A stretch of 64,000 bases of DNA from Amarolinea aalborgensis (GCF_900491745.1 NZ_UETR01000001.1:62001-126000); one strand, 5' to 3'; positions 1 to 8,348 are shown, counted from the stretch's first letter. Notes: generated by a model from the letters alone, not told the origin. Program-made: numbers and translations.

Positions 1-351
1 CACACCGATGAAAATGACCGCAATACCTACCCAGCGCAGCGCGGGCACGTTTTCGCCCAATACCAGGTAGGAGAGCAGCGGAATCAGAATGTACGAGAGG
101 GCCAGGAGGGGATAGGCAAAGCTCAAATCGAGCCGCGACAGGACGACCAGCCACAGCACGGCGCCCAGACCGTAGCAGGCCAACCCAAGCCAGATCGTGG
201 GCACGCTTGCCACGGCCAGCAGGGTTTGCAGCGGCTGCTGCAGAACGCCTGCGCCGAGCCGTCCCACCGCGGTCATACCGCTTTTGAGCAAGAGTTGCCC
301 CAGGGTGGCCGTGCCCACGGCGCCGAGGACGAGGAGCAGTGAAAAGAGCAT
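1..351 (-). CDS. DMT/EamA-family membrane transporter (partial)
   Basis: The open frame reads from an ATG at 351 to the window edge, giving 117 codons without a stop, so the C-terminal part lies outside. The protein is very hydrophobic, with a membrane helix at residues 1-16 and further helices around 45-70, 73-95 and 105-117. The segment TLGQLLLKSGM near the N-terminus and LDLSFAYPLLALSYILIPL in the middle match the short four-helix repeat of the drug/metabolite transporter superfamily (SMR/EamA). The substrate cannot be told; related short proteins include multidrug efflux and ArnE-like lipid-sugar flippase subunits. It starts about 60 bp downstream of the yoeB stop on the same strand. Confidence 0.75.
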   Translation of the reverse strand, partial: MLFSLLLVLGAVGTATLGQLLLKSGMTAVGRLGAGVLQQPLQTLLAVASVPTIWLGLACYGLGAVLWLVVLSRLDLSFAYPLLALSYILIPLLSYLVLGENVPALRWVGIAVIFIGV

Positions 352-408
352 AGACTTCCCTTTCTTTGCGATTCAATCCGCGCGAATTGATGAAATAACG
401 ACATACCG

Positions 409-705
409 TCAGTAATGATAACGAGCCTGAAGAAAATCTATGCGGTCGTGATTTACTAGATAGACAATGCGATGTTCATCCGTCAGTCGCCGTGACCATA
501 CGCCAGGGGCAAAGTACTTCAATGGTTCCGGTTTGCCGATGCCGCTGAACGGATCGCGCATGACAGCTTCGATCAAATCGAATGTTCGTAAAGCGATCTT
601 ATGATTTGTTTCCACCCAGTAACGCAAATCGTCGCGAAACTCTGGCTGAAACACGGCTGCGCGCTGAAAAGGCTCAACCGGCGGCTTCTCGCGTCGCTGC
701 CTCAA
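409..705 (-). CDS. yoeB: YoeB-family mRNA endonuclease toxin
   Basis: This is the toxin of a type II toxin-antitoxin pair; YoeB-family proteins cleave mRNA in the ribosomal A site. The 98-aa protein carries the family signature in order: YWVETNHKIALR, the block GKPEPLKYF, WSRRLTDEHRIVYLV and the C-terminal ARYHY. The expected catalytic positions (Glu of the GIGKPEPL region or DEH, Arg of WSRR, and the penultimate His) are present, so it looks intact. The N-terminus is about 14 residues longer than in E. coli YoeB, so translation may start further inside. It overlaps the 3' end of the antitoxin gene by about 30 bp, the usual arrangement for coupled translation. Confidence 0.93.
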   Translation of the reverse strand: MRQRREKPPVEPFQRAAVFQPEFRDDLRYWVETNHKIALRTFDLIEAVMRDPFSGIGKPEPLKYFAPGVWSRRLTDEHRIVYLVNHDRIDFLQARYHY

Positions 706-976
706 AGCTCACCTCACGGCGCAGGTCTTCGATGGATTGTGGTTCAATGTCCCGGTGCAGGGCCCGGTTCAACGCGGCGAGTAAGCGTTCCGCATTCTTG
801 GGTGAACGTAACAAGTAAGCCGTCTCCATCAAGCTGGTCAGTTCTGCGGCTGAAATCAAAGCCACATCCTCGACCCCACGCCGCTGGATGATGACGATTT
901 CACGATTCGCGGTGACGTTGTTGCAGAGCTGGGCGAAGTTTGCGCGCGCTTGAGTATACGTGGTTTGGATTGTCAC
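674..976 (-). CDS. yefM: YefM/Phd-family antitoxin
   Basis: This is the antitoxin partner of the YoeB gene just downstream. The N-terminal half (ARANFAQLCNNV...EIVIIQRRG) is the Phd/YefM DNA-binding fold, and the C-terminal half with ETAYLLRSPKNAERLLAAL is the segment that wraps the toxin in this family. Translation starts at a GTG at 976, preceded by GGGAGGG at a good distance. The antitoxin normally represses its own operon together with YoeB. A TGTACA-type palindrome overlaps the predicted promoter upstream, which agrees with that. Confidence 0.92.
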   Translation of the reverse strand: MTIQTTYTQARANFAQLCNNVTANREIVIIQRRGVEDVALISAAELTSLMETAYLLRSPKNAERLLAALNRALHRDIEPQSIEDLRREVSFEAATREAAG

Positions 977-997
977 AAAACCCTCCCATGATCATTC

Positions 998-1037
998 TGT
1001 ACGGTAATACTGTACAACGGTTCACTTCCCCTGTCAA
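998..1037 (-). promoter_or_regulatory. yefM-yoeB promoter with TGTACA operator
   Basis: On the minus strand there is a -35 box TTGACA (1032-1037), a 17-bp spacer and a -10 box TACAGT (1009-1014). Over the -10 box lies an inverted repeat with half-sites TGTAC (998-1002) and GTACA within TGTACA (1011-1016). TGTACA is the core of the operator bound by YefM and YefM-YoeB in E. coli, so this is the likely autorepression site. Confidence 0.7.
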
Positions 1038-1100
1038 ATGCACGCCACAACCCAAGGATCAAGAGAAGTCGGGTTTGGCGTGTTCTGAACTTGATCCGCC

Positions 1101-1739
1101 TTACGCCGTCGCAATCAGCGCGCGGCGGCAGAATCCTTCGTGTAAGAGCGTGGTGGCAAGCAGGCGCTCCAGCTTGGGATCCTGAACATTCAACGCGGCG
1201 CGGTCAGCCATGAAGAGAGCCACGCCAGCCGCCAGGTAGGCATGAGGATTGGCGGCGGCGCTGGGCTGCGGACTGTAACCCAGCCGCGCCAGGGCCGCGA
1301 TGCGCTGCCCAACCTCCTGCCAACGCGGCGTGAAGCCAGCGCCGTCGGACAGCCACGCGCCGTCGGCTGCGCCCAGGCAGCCCAGGTGATGATCGAGCAG
1401 GTGCGCAATCCAGAACCAGACGTCGCCCAGGCCTGCTGCGGGGTTGGCAAGATCGGCCAGGGCAATCTGCGCCACATTGGTGCGGTCGTGCGGATCATTC
1501 GGTAGGCGACCGGGCGTGTAGCCACGCTGATCGCCGAGCAGGATGTGCGCGTTGGGCTGCGCGGCCCACCAGGTCAGCAGCGAGGGCGGCAGGCGCTCCA
1601 GGTTGCCCGCGACGCGCTGGGCCGGCTCAAACGGGCTGCTGAAGCTGGCGCGCACGGACGCCGGCGCCTGTGTCCAGGCAGCCGGCGCCAGGTGAATGTG
1701 CTCGTGCAGTAGTTGGCGAAGCGTGGGTGTCAGAGCCAC
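1101..1739 (-). CDS. Conserved hypothetical protein
   Basis: I do not recognise this family. The protein is about 212 aa if it starts at the GTG at 1739. The frame also runs back to an ATG at 1784, which would overlap the end of the CAP-LysM gene by 29 bp; no clear ribosome binding site favours either start. It has no signal peptide or membrane helix. A central stretch WFWIAHLLDHHLGCLGAADG, with three His residues and Asp, and a C-terminal HAYLAAGVALFMADR are the most distinctive parts. The C-terminus has two Cys-poor helices rich in Ala and Leu. It directly follows the CAP-LysM gene on the same strand and may share its transcript. Confidence 0.6.
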   Translation of the reverse strand: MALTPTLRQLLHEHIHLAPAAWTQAPASVRASFSSPFEPAQRVAGNLERLPPSLLTWWAAQPNAHILLGDQRGYTPGRLPNDPHDRTNVAQIALADLANPAAGLGDVWFWIAHLLDHHLGCLGAADGAWLSDGAGFTPRWQEVGQRIAALARLGYSPQPSAAANPHAYLAAGVALFMADRAALNVQDPKLERLLATTLLHEGFCRRALIATA

Positions 1740-1755
1740 GGTGGAATGGTTTACG

Positions 1756-2997
1756 TTAGCGGAGCCGCAGCGTCTGCCCCACACGCAGGACCGAGGTGCG
1801 ATCTAGCCCATTGATCTGCGCCAGGGTTTGCCAGGTGAGGCCGAAGCGGGTTGCAATCGTGGACAAGGAATCGCCCGCGCGCACACGATAGACGGCTGGG
1901 GGGGAGGCGTTCGAGGCCACAGCCGGCTCTGTCGAGGCGGTCAGGCGCAGCACCTGGCCCACCTGCAGGATGGATTTGCCGGTCAGGCCATTCCACTGCG
2001 CCAGCGCCTGCCAGTTCAACCCAAAGCGCGCCGCGATGGACGCCAGGGCGTCGCCGGCCTGGACTGCATAGGTTGTGGGCGCAGAGGCATCGGGCGCGGC
2101 CGGCGCTGGGGCGGGCGGCGCATTCGCCGGTTGCTCTGCTGCCGGCGGCTCTGCTGGCGGTTGATCTGGCGCAGGCGCTTCGTTCGGCGGCGCAGCCGGG
2201 GACGGCTCCGCGGCGGGTGTAGACGCAGCGCCGGGGACGTCGAGCACCTGGCCCACCTGGAGTCGGGTTGGGTCCTTGATGTCGTTGAGTTGCGCGATGA
2301 GCGTCCAGGCAATCCCAAGCCGGCGACCGATCGCTTCCAGGGTATCGCCGGGCTGCACGACGTACGTGGCGCTGGCGTCCGGCGTGTCAGTTGCTGCGGC
2401 GTCGGCCGCGGGCGCGGCTTCTGCACCATCGGTCAATATCTCGGCCTCGGGCGCGGTGCTCCCATCCGCGCTGGTGGCGAAAACCATGACCCACACCTGG
2501 CCCCAGCCGCTGGGATGCGGCGCCATGCCGACGCCGATCTCCTTGAAGCGGCGGCTCATGAGATTCTCAAAATGGGGCCGGTCTGCCATCCACCAGGAGA
2601 AGGCTTTCTGCATCGTGCGGCTGTAAACCCAGTTCTCGCTGACGATTGAGGCTGAAAAGCCAGCGCGACGAACGCGCGCTGGCGCGCGGCTGCCATCCGA
2701 GCCGACATGGCCCAGACGACCGCTGGCGATCATGTCATTGACATGTGATTGCGCGACCTGGCTCAAGACGGGGTTGAGCAGGTAGGGATAAAGACCCCTT
2801 TGTGCGCGAGCATGGTTGGTCAGACGAACCATCTGGCTGATCTCAACCGTTACGTCGGCCCCCTGGGTTCCCGTCATGGGAAGCAAGGAGACCGTTTGTG
2901 CTTGCAACGGCGAGTGAACGAGCAGGGCGCCGAGGATGGCGCACCAGATGCCCAGTAGCAGATGGCCCACCGACTTACGTTTGGTGGTACATGACAT
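1756..2997 (-). CDS. Secreted CAP-domain protein with three LysM repeats
   Basis: The product is an exported protein expected to bind peptidoglycan. Counting from the ATG at 2997, residues 1-33 are a signal peptide (KRKS, then a hydrophobic core ending in LQA). Residues about 52-177 form a CAP/SCP (YkwD-like) domain, with the motifs NHARAQRG, LGHVGSDG, SENWVYS and GVGMAPHPSGWGQVWVM. Three LysM domains follow at about 211-255, 309-352 and 369-412 (each with a QPGDTL or AGDSL-type start and an LQVGQVL-type end), joined by Ala/Pro-rich linkers. The frame also holds an ATG at 3006, but that codon lies inside a TATAAT box, so 2997 is preferred and the message may be leaderless. CAP-LysM proteins are common in spore-formers and Chloroflexota; the enzymatic role of bacterial CAP domains is mostly unknown. 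Confidence 0.9.
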   Translation of the reverse strand: MSCTTKRKSVGHLLLGIWCAILGALLVHSPLQAQTVSLLPMTGTQGADVTVEISQMVRLTNHARAQRGLYPYLLNPVLSQVAQSHVNDMIASGRLGHVGSDGSRAPARVRRAGFSASIVSENWVYSRTMQKAFSWWMADRPHFENLMSRRFKEIGVGMAPHPSGWGQVWVMVFATSADGSTAPEAEILTDGAEAAPAADAAATDTPDASATYVVQPGDTLEAIGRRLGIAWTLIAQLNDIKDPTRLQVGQVLDVPGAASTPAAEPSPAAPPNEAPAPDQPPAEPPAAEQPANAPPAPAPAAPDASAPTTYAVQAGDALASIAARFGLNWQALAQWNGLTGKSILQVGQVLRLTASTEPAVASNASPPAVYRVRAGDSLSTIATRFGLTWQTLAQINGLDRTSVLRVGQTLRLR

Positions 2998-3004
2998 GAG
3001 GCGC

Positions 3005-3032
3005 ATTATAGCGATCTCGCCCGATTGGTCAA
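3005..3032 (-). promoter_or_regulatory. Promoter of CAP-LysM gene, probably leaderless
   Basis: On the minus strand a -35 box TTGACC (3027-3032) and a perfect -10 box TATAAT (3005-3010) are separated by 16 bp. The in-frame ATG at 2997 lies only 7 bp beyond the -10 box, where transcription itself should begin. This places the start codon at or next to the mRNA 5' end. Confidence 0.6.
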
Positions 3033-3093
3033 TTCACGCCACTGCGGTTTGCGCCAACTGAGGTTCTCAGATTCCGGTTTTGCCACTTGTGCG

Positions 3094-3122
3094 TGACCAA
3101 TGGGCCAGTGCGGGGTTACACT
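3094..3122 (+). promoter_or_regulatory. Possible promoter of the reductase gene
   Basis: TGACCA (3094-3099) and TACACT (3117-3122) are spaced by 17 bp, ahead of the reductase gene. The -35 element is weak, so this is tentative. Confidence 0.35.
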
Positions 3123-3168
3123 AGAGGAAGATTCAAGATTCTCAAGCTAGATGGAGGAAAGACAACCT

Positions 3169-3981
3169 GTGAGTGATCAAGCATTCAAAGGCAAATGGGC
3201 GCTCATCCTGGGCGCTTCCAGTGGCATGGGGGCGGCTGTGTCGCGCGAACTGGCCCGGGCAGGAATGAACATTTTTGGCGTACACCTGGACATGAAAGCG
3301 ACCCTACCCCTGGTCAAGACCTTGATCGAGGATATCGAGGCGTTGGGCAGCCAGGCGGTGTTCTTCAACGTCAACGCGGCCGATGAGACCAAGCGCGGGC
3401 GCGTGCTCGACAAGGTGCAGGCAACGTTGGCCGCGGCCGGCGGCGAAACTGCGGTGCATGTTCTGATGCACTCGCTGGCGTTTGGCACGCTGCTGCCCTT
3501 TGTGCACGAGGACCCGACGCAGCGCATCAGCAAAGCGCAGATGGACATGACCCTGGATGTCATGGCGCACAGCCTGGTCTACTGGACGCAGGATTTGATG
3601 GATCGTCACCTGCTGCAGCGCGGCAGCCGCATCTTCGGCATGACCAGCGAGGGATCGCATCGCGTCGTGACCAACTACGGCGCGGTGTCCGCGGCCAAAG
3701 CCGCGTTGGAATCGCACACGCGCGTCTTGGCGCAGGAACTGGGCAAGCACGGCATCCTGGTCAACTGTATTCAGGCTGGCGTCACCGACACGCCGGCGCT
3801 GCGCAAGATTCCAGGCAATGAGAAGATCGTCGAAGGCGCGCTGCGGCGCAACCCGGTTGGACGCCTGACCACCACGCAGGACGTTGCGGTCACGATCCGC
3901 CAGTTGTCGCACCCGGACATCCAGTGGGTCAGCGGCTCGATCATCTTCGTGGATGGCGGCGAGGACGCCTGCGCGGGCTGA
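3169..3981 (+). CDS. FabI/FabL-like enoyl-ACP reductase (SDR family)
   Basis: This is a short-chain dehydrogenase/reductase of about 270 aa. The nucleotide-binding motif GASSGMGAA sits near the N-terminus. The active-site pair is NYGAVSAAK, where Tyr and Lys are separated by six residues. That Tyr-x6-Lys spacing is typical of enoyl-ACP reductases FabI and FabL, not of classical SDRs with three residues between them. The following GILVNCIQAGVTDTPALRKIPGNE also resembles FabL. The probable reaction is NAD(P)H-dependent reduction of enoyl-ACP in fatty acid synthesis, but another SDR substrate is possible. An in-frame ATG occurs at 3151, yet GGAGGAAAG (3153-3161) lies inside that extension at ideal distance from the GTG at 3169, so the GTG is the likely start. 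Confidence 0.78.
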   Translation: MSDQAFKGKWALILGASSGMGAAVSRELARAGMNIFGVHLDMKATLPLVKTLIEDIEALGSQAVFFNVNAADETKRGRVLDKVQATLAAAGGETAVHVLMHSLAFGTLLPFVHEDPTQRISKAQMDMTLDVMAHSLVYWTQDLMDRHLLQRGSRIFGMTSEGSHRVVTNYGAVSAAKAALESHTRVLAQELGKHGILVNCIQAGVTDTPALRKIPGNEKIVEGALRRNPVGRLTTTQDVAVTIRQLSHPDIQWVSGSIIFVDGGEDACAG

Positions 3982-4002
3982 ACCTGGTATCTTGACGCTG
4001 AC

Positions 4003-4050
4003 ACACGGCCCTCACTGGCGTCTGCACGGCTCAGTGAGGGTCGTGTTTTG
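4003..4050 (+). terminator. Rho-independent terminator after the reductase gene
   Basis: Two 15-nt arms (4003-4017 and 4032-4046) pair with one G-U wobble around a 14-nt loop, and the second arm ends in TTTT. It lies just after the reductase stop codon. Confidence 0.8.
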
Positions 4051-4116
4051 TGAGGACTGACGCCGGTCGCAGACCATGGGGGAGCCTGGGTTCTATTTTG
4101 TGTTGGGAACAGGTAC

Positions 4117-4908
4117 ATGACCAACGAAGAAATTCTGTCTCTGTACGACGCGCAGATGCGTCGCGACCCCTTTGACCTCAGTGGACGGGTCACCAAACTG
4201 CCCGAACTCACGTGGGTGACGGCGGAGCCGCCCAGTCATCACGGCGGCTGGATCCTCTACACGCGCCTGGATGCAGACACGGCGGACGCTGCTATCGCGG
4301 CGCAAGTCGCCGAGATGAGCCGGCGCATCGCAGAGTTCGATGAGGGCTTTGAATGGAAGGTGTTCGATCACGACACCCCGGCCGACCTCAAACTGCGGCT
4401 GATGGCCCACGGCTTTACACCGGGAGAGCCTGAGGCGTTGATGGCCCTTGATCTGGAAAACGCCCCGCCCCGGCTTTGGGAGCCGCGGCGCGCCGACATC
4501 CGCCGCCTCAGCGATCCGGCGCAGGTAGAGCAGATCACCCTTGTGCAAACAGAAGTCTGGGATGAACCGATGCCGGGATTGGCGGATGAACTGGCGCAAA
4601 CGCTGCGCACGCACCCGGAACTGCTGAGCATCTTCCAAGCCTATGCGGATGGGCGGCCGGTCGCCAACGGCTGGATTCGCTATCACCCAGGCCGTCAGTT
4701 TGCCGATCTCTGGGGCGGGTCAACGCTGCCAGCCTATCGGGGTCGTGGTTTCTACACCGACCTGGTGGCCGTGCGCGCGCAGGAGGCTCGCACCCGCGAC
4801 GTGCGCTTCCTGACCGTGGATGCCAGCCCGATGAGCCGGCCTATCCTGGAGAAACTAGGCTTCCGCTGCCTGACCTACACCACGCCGTTCGTGTGGAAGG
4901 CGCACTGA
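4117..4908 (+). CDS. GNAT-family N-acetyltransferase
   Basis: The 263-aa protein has a C-terminal GNAT acetyltransferase domain. The acetyl-CoA-binding motif A is visible as LPAYRGRGFYTDLVAVRAQ, preceded by a strand ending ADLWGGST and followed by SRPILEKLGFRCL, the usual motif B region. The N-terminal 110 residues look like a second, degenerate GNAT fold (FKV-type strands, LMAHGFTPGEPEALMALDL), as in tandem-GNAT proteins. The acceptor substrate is unknown. It stands alone between the terminator of the reductase gene and the convergent arsenic operon. Confidence 0.85.
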   Translation: MTNEEILSLYDAQMRRDPFDLSGRVTKLPELTWVTAEPPSHHGGWILYTRLDADTADAAIAAQVAEMSRRIAEFDEGFEWKVFDHDTPADLKLRLMAHGFTPGEPEALMALDLENAPPRLWEPRRADIRRLSDPAQVEQITLVQTEVWDEPMPGLADELAQTLRTHPELLSIFQAYADGRPVANGWIRYHPGRQFADLWGGSTLPAYRGRGFYTDLVAVRAQEARTRDVRFLTVDASPMSRPILEKLGFRCLTYTTPFVWKAH

Positions 4909-4957
4909 CGCAGCCAGCGCGCCTTCAATCTGCGACAGGAAGGGCGACACGCCCAAA

Positions 4958-5343
4958 TCACCGGTTTGCCTGCAGCATGGCCGCCATCTTCTGCTGGATC
5001 AGGTTGATCGCCTTGAGCGGGCGAATCATCACTTTGAACTCGACGATCCTGCCTTCGTGATCCCAGCGCAGCATGTCCACGCCGTTGACGCTGATGCCGT
5101 CCATCTCAACCTGGAACTCCAGCACGGCGTCGCGAGGCCCGCTCAGCTCGCGCACGTAGCGAAATGAGTCGTTGACAAAGACCAGGAAGGCCGCCGAAAG
5201 ATACTGCTGCGTGATGGCCTTGCCGACTTGCGGCGCATAGACGACCGGCGAATAGAAGACGGCGTTGTCAGCCAGGAGCGAGTCGAGGCCCTGGGGGTTG
5301 CGTGAACGCACCAGTTCATGCCATGCGGCAAGGGTTGAGATCG

Positions 5344-5347
<4 letters not shown>
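4958..5347 (-). CDS. SnoaL-like/NTF2-fold protein
   Basis: The 129-aa protein has the length and pattern of the SnoaL-like NTF2 fold: an N-terminal helix AAWHELVRSRN, the segment DSLLADNAVFYSPVVY, then alternating strands (FRYVRELSGPRDAVLEFQVEM, GVDMLRWDHEGRIVEFKVMI). Such proteins act as small polyketide cyclases, isomerases or binding proteins, so the function here is open. Its ATG overlaps the arsM stop codon (ATGA), so the two are translationally coupled and likely share the arsenic-responsive promoter. A role linked to methylated arsenicals is possible but is only inferred from position. Confidence 0.75.
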
Positions 5348-6294
<947 letters not shown>

Positions 6295-6368
6295 CGTTCA
6301 GACTCCTTATGATTGATCCAAGTAGGCCGTTGATCGTCAGGGCAGGTCGTGGCCGGCTGCTTATTTTG

Positions 6369-6397
6369 CATAGACGAGCGTCTATGGGTTATGTCAA
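6369..6397 (-). promoter_or_regulatory. arsM promoter with ArsR-type operator
   Basis: An 18-bp inverted repeat CATAGACG-AG-CGTCTATG (6369-6386) lies just downstream of a -35 box TTGACA on the minus strand (6392-6397) and covers the spacer and the weak -10 region (TCTATG, 17 bp away). It contains ATAGA-N6-TCTAT, the same pattern found at the arsR promoter, so ArsR probably controls arsM separately. Confidence 0.7.
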
Positions 6398-6414
6398 AAA
6401 AAGAGAAAATTCGC

Positions 6415-6747
6415 TCATGGGAGCGCCTGGTGTGGCTGCAGCGACCAAATCTCCTGTTCGGGCGCAAACCGCTGCAGAATCACGCCGCAGCAAATCGCCA
6501 CCGCATCCTGGTTCAGGCTGTAATAGACCTGGCGCCCGTCGCGACGCATCGTGACCAGGCCGGCCTCGCGCAGCAGGTTGAGGTGATGGGACACCGTGGG
6601 CTGGCTGACCTCGTTGCCGTCGTGCGCCAGCGTCTCCACCACATCGGTGACGCACAGCTCGCGGCAGCAGAGAATTTGCATGATCTGCTGGCGGGTTTCA
6701 TCGGCCATCGTTTTTGCGAACGCGAGTAAGTCGGTCATGGTCTGCAT
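6415..6747 (-). CDS. arsR: ArsR-family metalloregulator
   Basis: The 110-aa protein is a winged helix-turn-helix repressor of the ArsR/SmtB family. The DNA-reading helix is visible in EVSQPTVSHHLNLLREAGLV, followed by the wing MRRDGRQVYYSLN. The classical As(III) site ELCVCDLC in helix 3 appears here as CCRELCVTDVV, with Cys27, Cys28 and Cys32, and a second Cys pair near the C-terminus (AICCGVIL). The inducer site may therefore be arranged differently from E. coli ArsR. It precedes arsM on the same strand and has an operator-covered promoter of its own. ATG at 6738 (MTDLL) is an alternative start. Confidence 0.92.
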   Translation of the reverse strand: MQTMTDLLAFAKTMADETRQQIMQILCCRELCVTDVVETLAHDGNEVSQPTVSHHLNLLREAGLVTMRRDGRQVYYSLNQDAVAICCGVILQRFAPEQEIWSLQPHQALP

Positions 6748-6752
6748 TTCGT

Positions 6753-6802
6753 ATAGATACCTATCTATGGATTAGTATAGCATGACCATGAGCGGCTGTC
6801 AA
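6753..6802 (-). promoter_or_regulatory. arsR promoter and operator
   Basis: On the minus strand TTGACA (6797-6802), a 17-bp spacer and TATACT (6774-6779) form a strong promoter. A perfect inverted repeat ATAGATA-CC-TATCTAT (6753-6768) lies at the expected transcription start. It shares ATAGA-N6-TCTAT with the site in front of arsM and is the likely ArsR operator. Confidence 0.8.
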
Positions 6803-6845
6803 ATCAGCGAGCGTTGTTTGGAAATGGAAGAACTTTTACAGAAAA

Positions 6846-6881
6846 ACTAAGTAAATTAGTTATTATACTAATATACTTAGT
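6846..6881 (+). promoter_or_regulatory. 36-bp palindromic operator of the hydrolase/TetR operon
   Basis: The outer arms ACTAAGTA (6846-6853) and TACTTAGT (6874-6881) are perfectly inverted, and nested TTAGT (6856-6860) and ACTAA (6867-6871) continue the symmetry. In total 14 of 18 positions per arm match. The AT-rich block covers a likely -10 region (TATACT) and ends just before the AGGAG ribosome binding site. It is the probable binding site for the TetR regulator encoded in the same operon. Confidence 0.65.
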
Positions 6882-6896
6882 AAATAGGAGACAGCA

Positions 6897-7721
6897 GTGA
6901 ACACGTCTTTTCTCGATCAACAGGGTGGCAGAATTGCCTATGACGACGCCGGCAGCGGGCCGCTGGTGGTCTGCGTTCCGTCCATGGGCGATGTGCGCGG
7001 CGAGTACCGCTTCCTCGCGCCGCAGTTGGCGGCCGCCGGCTATCGCGTGGTGACGATGGACCTGCGCGGTCTCGGAGAAAGCAGCGTGGCGTGGCCGGAT
7101 TTCTCCGTCGCAGGCGTGGGCAGCGACCTGGTGGCGTTGATCCGTTCCTTGCAGGCCGGGCCGGCCGTGATCGTCGGCTGTTCCATGGCGGCCGGCGCGG
7201 CCGTATGGGCGGCCGCCGAAGCGCCAGAACTGGCGGCGGGCCTGCTCTTGATCGGCCCGTTCGTGCGTGGCAGGACATCGCAGCTGGGCAAGCTGTTGTA
7301 CTCGGCGCTCTTTGCCCGCCCATGGGGTGCAGCCGTCTGGCTGCGTTACTACTCGACGTTGTACCCGACGCGCAAGCCGGCCGACTTCGCCGCCTACGCC
7401 GCGGCCCTGCGCGCCAATCTGGCCGCGCCGGGCCGGTTGGAGGCTCTGCAGCAGATGTTGTTCGCCTCCAAAGACGCTGCGGAGGAGCGTCTGCCGCGCG
7501 TGAAAGCTCCTGCGCTGGTCCTGATGGGCAGCAAGGATCCCGATTTCAAGCAGCCGGAGGCCGAGGCGCAGTGGGTGGCGAACAGCCTCCATGCCCGCTA
7601 TGCGATGGCGCCGGGCGCCGGGCATTACCCGCACGCCGAAATGCCTGACATCACCGGGCCGTTGGCGCTTTCATTTGTGCAGAGCGTGCATGAACCGGCC
7701 AACGTGTCTCATGCCGCGTAG
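6897..7721 (+). CDS. Alpha/beta-hydrolase fold protein
   Basis: This is a 274-aa alpha/beta hydrolase. The oxyanion region VCVPSMGDVRGEYR and the strand-helix VVTMDLRGLGES precede the nucleophile elbow VGCSMAAG (Ser in the G-x-S-x-x context). The acid Asp is in MGSKDPDF and the catalytic His in GAGHYPHAE near the C-terminus. The cap region is short and contains the only helices around 130-190. The substrate is unknown. The gene starts with GTG behind AGGAG (6886-6890) and overlaps the TetR gene by 11 bp, so a TetR-sensed ligand may be its substrate or product. Confidence 0.88.
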   Translation: MNTSFLDQQGGRIAYDDAGSGPLVVCVPSMGDVRGEYRFLAPQLAAAGYRVVTMDLRGLGESSVAWPDFSVAGVGSDLVALIRSLQAGPAVIVGCSMAAGAAVWAAAEAPELAAGLLLIGPFVRGRTSQLGKLLYSALFARPWGAAVWLRYYSTLYPTRKPADFAAYAAALRANLAAPGRLEALQQMLFASKDAAEERLPRVKAPALVLMGSKDPDFKQPEAEAQWVANSLHARYAMAPGAGHYPHAEMPDITGPLALSFVQSVHEPANVSHAA

Positions 7722-8298
7722 ACGTGGCTTGGATCGCAGCGCGGTGGTGCAGGCGGCCGTTGATCTGCTTAATGCCGAAGGAGCACAGGCGCTGACGCTG
7801 AACCGGTTGGCTCAGCGCCTGGGAGTTCAGACTCCTTCGCTCTATAACCACATTGACGGGCTGCCCGGCCTCTACCGCGAACTGAGCCTGCTGAACGCCC
7901 GCAGGCTGGGCGATCGCTTGAGCCAGGCAGCCGTCGGCAAGGCCGGCGCGGACGCAGTGATGGCTGTCGCCCAGGCCTACCGCGAGACCATCAAGGAGTC
8001 TCCCGGTCTCTACCTGGCAAGTCTGAGGGCGGCGGGTGCGCAGACGCCGCCCGATGCTGAATGGCTGGCGGCTGAAGATCGCGTCGTGCATGTGGGCCTG
8101 GCCGTGGTGGCCTCGTTCGACCTCACGGGCGAGGATGGGCTGCATGCGGTGCGCGCTCTGCGCAGTGTGGTGCACGGGTTCGCAACGTTGGAGGCGGCCG
8201 GCGGCTTTGGCCTGCCGCTCGACTGCGACGAGAGCTTCCGCCGGCTGGTGGCGATGGTCATCGCCGGTCTGCAACAGATGGCGGGGAACAGGAGGTGA
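7711..8298 (+). CDS. TetR/AcrR-family transcriptional regulator
   Basis: The ATG at 7711 overlaps the hydrolase stop codon by 11 bp and gives a 195-aa protein. The N-terminal 50 residues are a TetR helix-turn-helix: VVQAAVDLLNAEGAQALTLN, then RLAQRLGVQTPSLYNHIDG. The C-terminal all-helical part, ending VVHGFATLEAAGGFGLPLD and SFRRLVAMVIAGLQQM, is the ligand-binding/dimer domain seen in regulators with a TetR_C_13 or WHG-type end. It likely represses its own operon from the palindrome at 6846-6881. Confidence 0.88.
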   Translation: MPRRRGLDRSAVVQAAVDLLNAEGAQALTLNRLAQRLGVQTPSLYNHIDGLPGLYRELSLLNARRLGDRLSQAAVGKAGADAVMAVAQAYRETIKESPGLYLASLRAAGAQTPPDAEWLAAEDRVVHVGLAVVASFDLTGEDGLHAVRALRSVVHGFATLEAAGGFGLPLDCDESFRRLVAMVIAGLQQMAGNRR

Positions 8299-8348
8299 AA
8301 CGATGCGTCGGCGGATTTCGTCCCGACCCAATGCCCTCCAGATCAGGC

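Noticed and set aside
1828..2649. 273-codon plus-strand frame opposite the CAP-LysM gene
   Set aside because: It is rich in Arg and Gly, as expected of the complement of GC-rich coding DNA, and has no domain.
3151..3168. Upstream ATG of the FabI/FabL-like gene as start
   Set aside because: The best ribosome binding site (GGAGGAAAG) lies inside this extension at proper distance from the GTG at 3169.
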